A stretch of DNA of 64,000 nucleotides from Gambelia wislizenii (taxonomy: Eukaryota; Chordata; Lepidosauria; Squamata; Crotaphytidae): the NCBI GenBank assembly GCA_030847615.1, contig JAUMIR010000001.1, positions 379,732,687-379,796,686 on the forward strand, in the 5' to 3' direction. Position 1 is the first letter of the stretch, and each line of letters starts with the position of its first letter. The translations under genes and the position numbers were made by a program. Under the pieces are notes generated by a model. It made no database searches. It was not told the DNA's origin and worked only from the letters and a program-made list of their open reading frames with translations. This document shows, piece by piece, positions 33,940 through 44,165 of the stretch.

Positions 33940-34061
33940 TCAGTAGGACTTATTCCCAGGTAAACAGGGACAGGATTGCAGCTAAGCCTGTGCTTGGTTT
34001 ATTGGCTTCTTTCTGCCTAACTTTTTCTACTTACACTTCAATTTTTCTTTCCAGGATCTTA

Positions 34062-34412
34062 GGAGATTTTCAGACTGCGTTTCAGCATGCCTAGCACGGG
34101 AGGAGCTGTCGGGAGAGGGATGGCGATCTTGCGCAGCAGGGGGGCGTTTTCGGACGCTGTTGTCCCTCTCCCGAAACCATCCGTGTCACTTCCGTGAAGC
34201 TTCGGAAGCCTCAGCGCCATATTTTAATCACGGGCAACCTCCGTGATTAAAATATGGCTCTGTGGCTTCCGAAGCTTCACGGAAGTGACACGGATGGTTT
34301 CGGGAGAGGGACAACGGCGTCCGAAAACGCCCCCCTGCTGCGCAAGATCGCCGTCCCTCTCCCGAAAGCTCCTCCTGCGCTAGGTACGCTGAAACGTGGT
34401 CTGAAAATCTCC
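34062..34412. mobile_element. CpG-rich foldback MITE (family C), TSD TTA
   Basis: Two arms of about 170 bp are separated by about 10 bp near 34237. The ends are GGAGATTTTCAGACTGCG and GGTCTGAAAATCTCC. TTA lies at 34059-34061 and 34413-34415. Arm identity is very high, with roughly a dozen differences by eye. The central hairpin tip ATTTTAATCACGG / CCGTGATTAAAATA recurs in the partial copy at 63713. CpG is far denser than in the surrounding DNA. Confidence 0.9.
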
Positions 34413-34415
34413 TTA

Positions 34416-35403
34416 GTTGCTCAAGGTATTGTAAGCAGCAATGCTTAAGAATACAATATATCAGCTGGTGACTGTCAGCAGTCTTACCTGACCCTCTGAG
34501 TCAGGATGGGAACAGTCAGTCATTGCTAGATTATTTTCTATGACAGAGTATCCAAACATTCAATACCCTGCCTGTAATATGAAATGGTACAGGCCAGCAA
34601 TGGATACATCATATGAAGCTTCAGCTTGTCTGCTTTAGTTCTGAGTCAGAAGAACTGCACGGTGAGAAAGGAATTGTAAATAAGACTCTGGATATAAAAC
34701 CAGGGGAAACAGATCAAGAGGTGTGGGAGAAGACCCTAAGCTTGTCAAAAAGTAGGTTGCAACAGATACATGGAAGCTGAGCTGGGGGTTATTGGTCCCA
34801 TCAGCTATTCTCACATTGCATTCATGTTTAGCAAAATTATGTCATAGGCTGTTTTACCTGAGCTCCTGGCTCATCCTTGTTTATCCTCTCAAGGGGCTTG
34901 ACTCTATAAATATATTATTACGAGCCATCCAGGATGCTGACAAGAATGATCCTGTGTTCACTAGTTCCAGCATTTCAGTAAGAGACCAGTTTCTTAACAG
35001 CAACTGGATTTAAAAAATAACTTCATATTATTTGGATAATTCATTGCAGATATATCACATAGTGAACAGATAACTGAACCATCTTGTGTGCCTAAAGAGA
35101 ATCAAGGCCAGTTTGTTAAGGCAGGGTGATCAGAAATATAATCCAATGGCACAAATAATCTCTTATGTTATATTATTGTTCATGCTTTCAAGGTCTTTGA
35201 CCAGGTTGTAGCCCACTTATTAAAATGGCTGCTACAAATGTATATCAAATATGGAATCACATAGTTGAATTAAAAATCATTTTCAAATTCCCCATGATGC
35301 CCTCCCTCACTTCCATAATTACCCATTGTCTTAAAGAATGTTACTCAAGGTGGTTAATGGTGATCAGGTGAACAAATGTAATTAAAATATAAATTAAAAC
35401 ACA
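34416..35403. other. Unassigned sequence
   Basis: I see no nameable feature. Confidence 0.4.
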
Positions 35404-36086
35404 GGGGTTGATTACACGGGGGAATTAAGTGTGGAAATGCTGGCTTACCTCCCTTTCAATTCAGCAGTTTACACAATTTTGGCCATTCCGATAAATACCG
35501 ATAAATTAGCGATTTTGCAGTTCACATGGGGGGCGTGGCCTATGTGACTGACAGACATGGAGGCCTATCTCTCAACCACTGAAGAACTCACCGAGCTGAG
35601 TTGTCATTGGTCTGACCTCAAAGGGGGCAGGCTTGCAAGGGATGCAGGATCTGCCATTTTTAAAATGACAGACTGGCCCCAGCACTCTGCCCGTCCCCAA
35701 TCACTGAAGCAGCCCAGTTTTTCCTGCTGCTGCCTGGCTGGCTCAGCCTCCATGACTGACTGACAGGCGGCCAAGCCCTCGGCTGCAGCAGCCTGTATCA
35801 CCCTGCACCCATGCCAACCCTTGGCAGCCTGTACTGACCTGCACATGTCCCAGATCTCTCCACCGCTGCTGACCTTTCTTTCTTGTGCCTGCACTGGCCC
35901 TCGAGTGCAGGCACAGGGTGGAAAGGGCTGCCTAGGGCTGGCACAGGCACAGGGTGGAAAGGTCAGCAGTGGCAGAGAGGTCTGGGATGTGCGCAGAGCA
36001 GTACAGGCTGCTGAGGGCTGGTACAAGCACAGAGCAGAAAGGGTGGCAGCAGCAGAGAGGACCAGGATGTGCACAGGGCAGTATGG
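35404..36086. mobile_element. Truncated MITE-like block with GC-rich tandem and inverted repeats
   Basis: It begins GGGGTTGATTACACGGGGG, like the family E start at 6227. From 35825 the sequence is GC-rich: 35825-35880 pairs in inverted orientation with about 35955-36010, and a unit of about 75-80 bp repeats at 35936 and 36017 (GGCTGGCACAGGCACAG / GGCTGGTACAAGCACAG). The right end is lost where a Penelope fragment begins. The 178-codon minus-strand frame is a shadow of this low-complexity block. Confidence 0.5.
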
Positions 36087-36517
36087 GCCAACAACTATCA
36101 TGTCAGAATGCACAGAGAAGCTATTGAAATCCACAAACACCTGGACAACTTCAACAGGAAAGAAGAAACCTTAAAAGTAAACAAAATCTGGCTCCCAGTT
36201 TTGAAGAACAATAGAATCAAAACTCAAGACTTACAAAAGAATTCCACCCAGGGACAGGAGTTTTCCCAGCAGATAATGGGCCATCAACCAACCATTAGCC
36301 AAACAGACACTAACAAGCCTTGCATTTCTATACCCAGAAATTAACCATTCAATTACAGAAATTTAATATACTCCCCAACAGGGGTTCACAGCATATAAAC
36401 TCCACACACACCCCTACCCAACCATTTTCTGAGGATGCCAGCCACAGATGCAGGTGAAACGTCAGAAAGAAACTATTCCAGAACACGGCCTCACAGCTCA
36501 GAACAAAACCAAGGAAA
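36087..36517 (+). mobile_element. Penelope-like 3' end fragment
   Basis: The frame from 36087 repeats the HVRMHREAIEIHKH and NRKEETLKVNKIWLPVL segments of the Penelope at 33480-33590, then the terminal region with CAGCCACAGATGCAGGTG. It begins abruptly in the last coding part, a strong 5' truncation. Confidence 0.85.
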
Positions 36518-37468
36518 ATCTATTGCTTTGGGATGTTTGATTCGATACCAGGAGGTGACCCTGGCACAATGAATCAATATCTCATTATGAAACAAAGGTT
36601 TCTAGGACAAATGGTAAAACAGAGAGAAACTAGTGCTCAAACTAAGAATGCTGCTTACTTTAAAAAATACACCACACTAAGGGTTAAACCAGTTAACATA
36701 TGCTGAAAAGAGTGCTGTTGCTCCTTTTGATGTGGCTACTTTTTTCTTGGCTGGCATTCTGTTAGTGACTGATAATGGCGTAAATCCAACTTATGGCATC
36801 ACATTTTTTAACTATTGCAGAGGTGGGAATTCTCTTCCAGCTTTGCACGTTGACCAAAATCCCTTGCTAAACCCCCCTTTAGCTACAGGAAACCCCTCTC
36901 CACTGTCATCTAGTGACTGTTGGAGAGCAGGGGAAACCAGAGAAGCATTTGGCTATGCCCTTATAGTCAGATGGAGAACAATGCCTCATCTGCCAAGATC
37001 TCTGGAGCTCCTCCGTTGGTCTTGGCAATGATGTCACCATTCTGTGTCTGGCTATAGGGACATGATCATTTCTCTGTTTATTCATATCTTGCCTTTTTCC
37101 ATTCCAGGACTCCAGTCAGCTTTCAACTGCTTTTAAAAAATGAATTAGAGCTTTAAAATTCATGTAATAGAAAAATTAAAAATATAATGAAGCCTACCAT
37201 AGCATTAGAAGCAAGACCTTTAAGAAGAGAGCAACAAATTAAACAGGACCCCTTGCTCTCCACGAGGTCAGTAAACGGTTGTGGAGAGGAAGCTTCTGCG
37301 CCGAAAGGAACATGGATGAGGGGGAAAGGCAGCATAGTTCTGCATGTGTTACGTTTGTGCAACATTTCCTTTTGGCCCTTATTTTAAAATTGAATGTCAC
37401 TATGTAATGAATTTGAGGGTGGGGGGGGGAAGGAGGGAGAATTTATTTGCTATTTTGCCAGTTCTTTG
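36518..37468. other. Unassigned sequence
   Basis: No nameable repeat. The open frame 36732-37031 has no known domain. Confidence 0.4.
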
Positions 37469-37471
37469 ATA

Positions 37472-37785
37472 GGACTTTATCATTTGAGGTAAATTCCTCC
37501 AAGAAACCCCCCACAAAACCTGTATCATTTAGGATGCAACACTAACACAAAGGGTGAAATTATCAGTCACACTCATCATTCACCCATTCCCAGGGTGTAG
37601 TGCTGGTACGGATGAGGCATCAGTTTTTCATTGATGGGCTTAAGCCATCAATAAAAAGCAAAACCTTATTCACGCCCACACTACACCCCCAGAATGGCTG
37701 AATGACATTGTCATCTGATAATTTCACCCTTTTGTGTTATTGTCACATCCTTATGATGCCGTTTTTGTCACATCTGCTGAAGTCC
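37472..37785. mobile_element. MITE (family A-related, short), TSD ATA
   Basis: The ends are GGACTTTATCATTTGAGG and ACATCTGCTGAAGTCC. ATA flanks both sides (37469-37471 and 37786-37788). The interior has a hairpin (TGATGGGCTTAAGCCATCA) and AATAAAAAGC, as in other copies. Confidence 0.8.
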
Positions 37786-37788
37786 ATA

Positions 37789-38646
37789 GTCCAGAGATTC
37801 CAACCTTTACAACCTGGGAAAACTGTTATAATAGAAAAATAGGGGGCAAACCACCAATGGATTTTAAAATTACATTTCCTTGAACTAACAAAAGAACTTG
37901 ACATGAGCCCTAAAAAGCTTCAGCTGGTGATATGGGGTCATTTGTCAAACAGAAGCAAGGGCTCTTAGTAAGATATAATGTATTGTATTAATATCTTTGC
38001 ATAAAAGTCCAGGTCAGAGTAGACTTAAATCCAAGGTCATGTTAGCAGATGTCCACTAGAGTGACAAGGTTTTCCTTTCTTTCCTTCTCCACTGTACTCT
38101 CAAAACCTTTGTCTGGGTTTGCTAGTCCCAGTGACAGAAGTAGCTTCCATGTCACTGGTGAATCCACTCCAGGTTTTAACTGAACTTTAAAGAAGCTATC
38201 CAAGGTTCTGTACCTATTTGGGGGATGGGGCTCTACACAATGGATAGTTCTTTTGTTATGAAAAGGAACAACAGCACGTTCTTAAGGCTGGGCAATGCTG
38301 AACAAACAAAATGTTTGTGGCTTTTCCCAACCACTCCAAACATCTGAAAAAGAGACTCTGGTGATCTGAGAGCCAGAATAATTCTGATGGTTTTATTCAT
38401 TGGACACATTTCATTCAGCTACCACATTTCTTTTTTATGTGTCAGTGACTGTACACTGCATTGTTGTAGGGTTTTTCTTTTCTTATGGCAATATATACTG
38501 TATGCAAACTTAATGAAGAGGATAGAATGTCAGTCTGTCTGCTGGTCAAAGTACAAGTGAGCCTAAATTACAGAAGGCGCTACTTAATTTATAAATATCA
38601 ACTGAAGTGTTTCTCGAAAGTATACATATTCAGTCAGCCCAGGTTT
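37789..38646. other. Unassigned sequence
   Basis: I see no nameable feature. Confidence 0.4.
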
Positions 38647-38648
38647 TA

Positions 38649-38905
38649 CAGTCAGCCCTCCGTATCCACAGATTCTGCATCCATGGATTCCACCATCCAC
38701 ACCTTGAAAATATTTTTTAAAAAGTGTGTGTGTGTGGGGGGGGAAATCCAAAAAGCAAACCTTCATTTTGCCATTTTATGTAAGTGACATCATTTTACTA
38801 TGCCTTTGTATATAATGGGACTTGAGCATCCATGGATTTTGGAATCAATTGGGGAGGGGGTGCCCTGAAACCACACCCCAGAAAATAACATGGGCCCACT
38901 GTATT
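38649..38905 (-). mobile_element. Tigger/pogo-like MITE, TA target
   Basis: On the plus strand it runs TA-CAGTCAGCCCTCCGTATCC to ATGGGCCCACTG-TA. Inner landmarks TGGATTCCACCATCCA and GGGACTTGAGCATCCATGG match the copy at 5119-5350 in reverse. A short GT run and G run lie at 38725-38742. Confidence 0.75.
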
Positions 38906-38975
38906 ATCATACATCTGAAACTCACAATCAAGTTTTCTAAAATGAGTATCAAAAATCACCACCAAATATTTCATA

Positions 38976-39350
38976 GGGGTTGTCTAGACAGTGAAAAAAC
39001 TCCTCACAGAATGCGAGAAGAATACCTTTTGTCCCAATGGGATCCTGCAGTGATCTGATGTATTGTGAAGGAGGGAGGGCCAAAACTCCAAATTCTCCAT
39101 GGGAAAAGTTTTTCCTGTTTTTTTTTTAAGCTCCGAAGGAAATGTGTACTCCTGCTTGTTCGAACACCAATGCGATTTGTTGCGCAGTACAGAGGGGAAG
39201 GAACTCTTCTTCTGATTGGTTGGATGTGTGCAGGTGTGGGCTTGCTGTCAAGTGCCCGGGAGCACTAATTTTCTTTTGGAAAATTTTATTTTTAAAAAAC
39301 TGTACTGTCAAAAGGGAACACGGCTGAGAATCAAGATGGCGGTTGTGTTG
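38976..39350. mobile_element. MITE (family D), right end not found
   Basis: It begins ATA-GGGGTTGTCTAGACAGTG and continues with GAAGAATACCTTTTGTCCC and a block matching 30115-30235. The right boundary is a guess; the palindrome at 39418 may belong to the same element. Confidence 0.55.
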
Positions 39351-39417
39351 TTTTGTGTGGGGTGTCAGTGAGGAAGGCAAAGAGGACCTGGCAGTGGAGT
39401 GTCCAGAGATGATGAGG

Positions 39418-39710
39418 ATGGTGGCCACTGTGAGGAAGAGGAGGAGAGCTGCCACCATTCACCCATTCCAGTGGTGGTGGCGGCCTCCAATTCTGGCTGC
39501 AAAGGGAAAGTAGGAACCACCTGGCAAGCTGCTGGGAGGAGGAAGAGGAGGGTGGCTCTTTGCCACTCTGGCAGAAAGTGAGATGAAGCAGCAAAGAGCC
39601 ACCCTCCTCTTCCTCCTCCCAGCAGCTTGCCAGGTGGCTCCTACTGTCCCTTTGTAGCTGCAATTGGAGGCCACCTCCTCCTCCTCTCAGTGGCTGCCCT
39701 CCTCCAGCAT
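39418..39710. repeat. GC-rich palindrome
   Basis: The arms at about 39470-39563 and 39591-39683 are inverted copies (GGTGGCTCTTTGC with GCAAAGAGCCACC; GGAACCACCTGGCAAGCTGC with GCAGCTTGCCAGGTGGCTCC). The centre is near 39577. The long minus-strand frame across it is a shadow. Confidence 0.75.
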
Positions 39711-39752
39711 CATAGTCCAACACTCAAACCACTATGCCACACTAGCTCCTAT
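39711..39752 (-). repeat. Sauria SINE head fragment
   Basis: CATAGTCCAACACTCAAACC, then ACTATGCCACACTAGCTC is the reversed SINE head. Confidence 0.6.
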
Positions 39753-39822
39753 ACAACCATTAAAGGCCCTGCCCCTTATTTCACCTGGTGACCCTAATGC
39801 TGCATTCAGAATGGCTACATTC

Positions 39823-39902
39823 CAGAGCTTGGAAAAGTTATATGGCCATACTGGCTGGGGTATTCTAGGCATTGTTGTCCACAGAAATAACTTTTTAAGT
39901 TC
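39823..39902. repeat. Short palindromic repeat (family P)
   Basis: CAGAGCTTGGAAAAGTTA on the left and AATAACTTTTTAAGTTCT on the right flank a diverged core. Confidence 0.5.
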
Positions 39903-40313
39903 TATTACATTCCACTAAAGACAATAGGATTAAAGTACCTATGCTCAATCCTACAATCTAGGAATGGGTGAGAATTTTGCTTGGTTCATTTTGTGAGACT
40001 AAAATTCAGAAATCTCTTGATAAACTTGAACAAAAGAACTTGATTTTTTTTAAAAAAAGAAATCAAATTTGGGAGAAAACAAAAGACATCCAGACAGAAG
40101 AGTCTTCAAAGGTCTATGTTTTAAATCCTTGTTAATTGAATCATGTTTGTGATGCTAAATTAGGGCTACCCATTCTTTGTGCTTATAGGCTCCTTATCTC
40201 TACGAGCTACATGACAGGCAAGTGCAATACAATCCCCTCCATGCTCAGAATAGTTGTACTCCTCAAATTTGGTCAGTGCAGATGGTTGAGAATTTCATTT
40301 AATCCTTTTTATT

Positions 40314-40352
40314 TTTATTTTGAATTTTACCAATTTATTTTGAATTTTACCA
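40314..40352. repeat. Two-copy tandem repeat
   Basis: TTTATTTTGAATTTTACCA occurs twice in a row. Confidence 0.8.
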
Positions 40353-40732
40353 AAGTCACCAATGTCTTCATGCACATTATAAAAAGAAGTTGAGATTTTA
40401 ACCATTCAAATGTAGGGTCAGTAGCCATTCTGAATGCAGCAAAAGGGTCAGATTCAGGAATGGGGCTTTAAGTGCTTAGCTGTTAAAAATCTGGGTTTGA
40501 ATCTCCATGCATTCAAACATGTTTGTAAAGCTGTATTAGAATGCTGCTGAGGAGGTCTATAGAACACTTAATCTCTTGTTGACTCCTAGGTTTCCAGTGC
40601 TTTCTGCATATCATGGTCCCGTATGGCAAATAAATTTGGCATTAAATGCAGGGGAAATAATCTTTTTTCAGTCAATGATCCCATGGACAGGGCAAGGTAA
40701 ACCAGATTTATACTCGGTAAAGATTTAACATG

Positions 40733-40971
40733 AGAGCCAGCATGGTGTAGTGGTTTGAGCATTGGACAAAGATTCTGAAGACCAGGGTTTGAATCTCCTC
40801 TCAGCCATGGAAACCGACTGGGTGACCTTGGGCAAACCACACTCTCTCAGCCTCAGAGGAAGGCAAAGGTAAACCAGCTCTGAACAAATCTTGCTAAGAT
40901 AACCCCATGATAGTTTTGCCTTAGGGTCACCATATATTGGAAACAACTTGAAGGCACACAACAACGTCAAC
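40733..40971 (+). repeat. Complete Sauria-type SINE with 14-bp TSD
   Basis: It starts GAGAGCCAGCATGGTGTAGTG after the target repeat. A tRNA-like head (A box around 40747, B-box-like GGGTTTGAATCTCC near 40785), the SINE body and the BovB-like tail CTTGAAGGCACACAACAAC follow. AAAGATTTAACATG flanks both sides exactly (40719-40732 and 40972-40985). This is the reference for the split SINEs in the window. Low divergence of the target repeats suggests it is among the younger SINE copies here. Confidence 0.93.
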
Positions 40972-41111
40972 AAAGATTTAACATGGATGAGCATCCTACC
41001 ATGTAATTTTAGACATGTTTATACTGATATCAGTGAAAGGTCAGCATAACCTTAGAATGGAATAAGATGAAAAGAGAAAATAAACTTCAAGAATCTCCTA
41101 AACCAAGAGCA

Positions 41112-41190
41112 GGTAACTTGGGACCCTCCAGATGTAGTTTGATTGTACTGTGCATCAACTCTAACCAACATAGTCAATGGCAGATAGGGG
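41112..41190. repeat. CCTCCAGATGT-type repeat fragment
   Basis: GGGACCCTCCAGATGTAG and CTCTAACCAACATAG match the copy at 6171-6226. Confidence 0.5.
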
Positions 41191-41642
41191 CTAAACAAAG
41201 ATACAGTCCAGAAAAATTTGAAGGTTGCTGAATGTAGTCTTATCTGCTAACCCAATATTAGTTATTCTGTGCTATGGTATTTCCAGCAGAAAATGGAGAC
41301 CAAATTGCTTGTAAACTTTTCCAAGTAAAGAGAGACTACCACCCCCTTCAGTAGCTTCTTCAACCACCACTCTTTTCTAATAGACAAGAACTGTTTCTTT
41401 CTCTTTCTTGGAAAAATTTCCACCCATCTTCTTTAATTTTTCTTCAGTGGATTTGCTTTTTAGAGCCAGAATCCTGCTTGTGACACTGAGCTAATTTAAA
41501 AACCATTGTAAAAGCAGCTGCATGTTCTTAGGGGTTGTGTAGGAGGGGTCGCTAGTGCAGCCCATCCTTCCGCAAGTGCACACACACAGCCCTCTCTACA
41601 CTTTTGACTTGGTGAGGGTGGAGCTTTCACAACCATACATAG
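41191..41642. other. Unassigned sequence
   Basis: I see no nameable feature. Confidence 0.35.
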
Positions 41643-42245
41643 AAACTGGAAATGCAATTCTAGGCTGCATCAATTGGAATATAGTGTCTAGATCGAGGGA
41701 TGTAATAGTACCACTTTATTCTGCTTTGGTCAGACCTCACCTGGAATACTGTGTCCAGTTCCAGGTATCACATTTCAAGAAGGATATTGACAAGTTGGAA
41801 CGTGTCCAGGGGAGGGCAACCAAAATTATTAGAGGTCTGGGAGCCATGCCCTGTGAGGAGTGGCTTAGGGAGCTGGTTATGTTTATGCCTGGAGAAGAGA
41901 AGTTAAGAAGTGATATGATAGCCATGTTCAAACACTTGAAAAGATGTAATATTGAAGAGGGATCAAGCTTGTTTCCTTCTGATCCAGAGACTAGGTCATG
42001 GAGAAATGGACTCAAACTAAAGGAAAAGAGATTCCACCTGTATATTAGGAAGAAATTCCTAATGGTAAGAGCTATTCAACACTACAATGCACTGTCTGGG
42101 GATGTGGTGGAGTCTCCTTCTTTGGAGGTTTTTAAACAGAGGCTGGACAGCAATCTGTTAGGAGTGCTTTGATTGTGTATTCCTGAAAAGCAGGGGGTTG
42201 GACTGGATGGCCCTTGTAGTATCTTCCAACTCTATGATTCTATGT
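41643..42245 (+). mobile_element. CR1 LINE 3' part with an uninterrupted ORF2 tail
   Basis: The frame to 42172 is open through the whole CR1 part. It reads AILGCINWNIVSRSRDVI, then [46 protein letters not shown] and [13 protein letters not shown], ending at the usual CR1 stop. The 3' region has GGGGGTTGGACTGGATGGCC and ends at a short ATTCTATG repeat. This segment lies downstream of the RT catalytic core, so the copy is not active. It also shows the normal CR1 order that is disturbed in the copy at 52.5-53.2 kb. Confidence 0.9.
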
Positions 42246-42784
42246 CCAGAAAAGCCATGGAAAAATCATTGACGACATTAAACTCATCTGGTGTGTAGAT
42301 GAATCACTAGACATCTCCTCCAGTTTGTTTAGGTCCATACATTGTAGCTGTGTAGATAGTGTCTTTATATAGTTTAGTCAATAGGAAGATCCAGAATAGT
42401 TGGAGTCAGTGATTTCTTGCAACTGTTTTGTCTGGTTTCAGAGTCAAAAAAGTTACTGATAATTTTCCTGACTGATCTGATTTCTTAACTTTCTATGACA
42501 TGGTGACAGAAGAAAAGTTGTAAATCTACAGATTCCTAAGATGAGCAAAATGGCACAATTGCTTACATCAGAACTTTTCTCAAAGCACAATAACGAGACT
42601 GTGATTCTACCTTTCAGACGAATCAGGGAGAAGTGATTGTGAACGCTTGAGTGGTGACCTTGAACATGTCTGAGCCTGCATGACAAACATCAACACTCTC
42701 GGCCATTCAGTTAATTGTCAGTTATCATTTAAAGCAGCTGTGTTGTCTGTTCTGTGTGGGGGAAATGCTAAGTTTAAAAGTTGA
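42246..42784. other. Unassigned sequence
   Basis: I see no nameable feature. Confidence 0.35.
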
Positions 42785-42831
42785 GCAATGTATCAATTTG
42801 AATTTTTTTAGTAAAATAGAACAAAACACCA

Positions 42832-43368
42832 ATGGAATCTTTTCAAATACTAACTGAGGCCTACGGGGAAGACTGCATGTCTCATGTGCATGTGTCTGAG
42901 TGGCACAAAAAATTCAGAGAAGGACGTGAGAATGTGGAAGACGGTGAATGCCCTGGATTACCTTCCACTGCAAGAACCGAAGAAATTGTGGAAAAAAATC
43001 AGCCAGATTGTTCAAGGAGACCACCGACTCAATGTCCAAATGATAACTGAAGCTGTGAACACTGGCAAAGACACTGTGAAAAATTTTGCATGAGGATCTC
43101 AACATGAGAAAAGTTTTTGCCCCGATGGTCCCTAGGGTTCTCACACCAGAGCAAAAAGAGTGCCACAAGAAAATTTGCGCTGACATTCTATAGCAAATTG
43201 AGGCAGACCCAAACCTTTTTTCAAAAAAAATCATCACTTGTGATGAAACCTGGATCTTCCAGTATGATCCTGAGACAAAACGACAGTCAATGCACTGGAA
43301 AACACAATCATCACCAAGAATGAAAAAAGCATGTCAAAGCAAGTCCACATTCAAAGCCATGCTCATTG

Positions 43369-43399
<31 letters not shown>

Positions 43400-44127
43400 T
43401 TACATCAAGGGTGTAATTTTGGCATAATGGGTTCCAGAAGGCAGAACAGTGAACCAGCATTATTATAAGGAAGTTTTGACAAAGCTGAAAGATGTGAAGT
43501 CGAAGGCTTTCACGGCCGGCATCCATAGATTTTCCTTGTTGTTTTTTTTTCCAGGCTGTGAGGCCATGTTCTGAAATAGTTTCTTTCTAAAGTTTCACCT
43601 GCATTTGTGGATGGCATCTTCAGCAAATGGTTGGGTAGGTGTGTGTGTGGAGTTTATATGCTGTGAACCCCTGTGGAATATATGTAAATTTGTGTAATTG
43701 AATGGTTAGTTTCTGGGTATAGAAATGCAAGGCTTGTTAGTGTCTGTTTGGCTAATGGTTGGTTGATGGGCCATTACCTGCTGGGGATCCAAGTCCAGAA
43801 CTGTGGGAAAATGATTTCATTCTTCATCAAGACAATGTGCCTGTTCACACAGCACTTTCTGTGAAGCAGTTTTTAGCTGATAAATGCATTAGTACACTTG
43901 AATATCCTCCACATTCACCAGATTTGGCATCACTTTTTTCTTTTCCCTAAAGTGAAATTGTTGCTTAAAGGAACATGTTTTGAGTCAATTGATGCGGTAA
44001 AGAAGAAAATGGCAATGTGTTGAAACAGCTGACAGAATCTGATCTGCTCCATGCCTTTGACCAGTGGAAAACAAGACTGCATTGGTGTATGACTGTGAAT
44101 GGGGAGTTTATTAAAGGGGACAAGCAT
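42832..44127 (+). pseudogene. Mariner transposase pseudogene
   Basis: Segments in order: an N-terminal helix-turn-helix region with SEWHKKFREGRENVEDGE near 42897; a GKDTVKNF segment near 43066; the first catalytic aspartate in TCDETWIFQYDPET near 43239; then, after the Penelope insert, the second catalytic aspartate in HQDNVPVHTALSVKQFL near 43828 and YPPHSPDLAS near 43902. This is the DD34D arrangement of mariner transposases. Several frameshifts and the insertion break it, and the usual residues after PDLA have decayed. A KTRLHWCMTVNGEF-like C-terminus is near 44070. Confidence 0.85.
43499..43788 (-). mobile_element. Penelope-like terminal fragment inside mariner
   Basis: The plus strand reads TCGAAGGCTTTCACGGCCGG, then GTGAGGCCATGTTCTG and CACCTGCATTTGTGGATGGC, the reverse of the Penelope 3' ends at 33776-33939 and 36400-36515. 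It stops within the last part of the element. Mariner sequence resumes at about 43789 with CAAGTCCAGAACTGTGGG. Confidence 0.85.
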
Positions 44128-44165
44128 TAGAACTGTGATACATATAAATAAAGATGGGTTATTGT

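Larger units (their letters stand above)
39764..40467. mobile_element. Candidate TTAA-flanked DNA element
   Basis: Inverted arms lie at 39764-39819 and 40421-40467; GTAGCCATTCTGAATGCAGC at 40421-40440 is an exact inverse of the left arm's inner end. TTAA flanks both sides (39760-39763 and 40468-40471), as in piggyBac-like transposition. A family P repeat sits just inside the left arm. No transposase is seen. Confidence 0.5.
42785..44165 (+). mobile_element. Mariner (Tc1/mariner) element, interrupted
   Basis: A mariner transposase gene runs through this region and is cut by a Penelope terminal piece at 43499-43788 and by a (GTT)n run at 43371-43399. I could not identify the terminal inverted repeats or TA target with confidence, so the element ends are approximate. 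Confidence 0.75.

Noticed and set aside
35604..36174. 178-codon minus-strand frame and 117-codon plus-strand frame
   Set aside because: Both arise from GC-rich inverted and tandem units, and the plus-strand frame runs into a Penelope fragment.
39331..39723. 130-codon minus-strand frame
   Set aside because: It reads through both arms of a palindrome; composition is biased by GAGGAGG repeats.
41555..42172. 205-codon open frame as a host gene
   Set aside because: All but the first about 30 codons is the CR1 ORF2 C-terminus.
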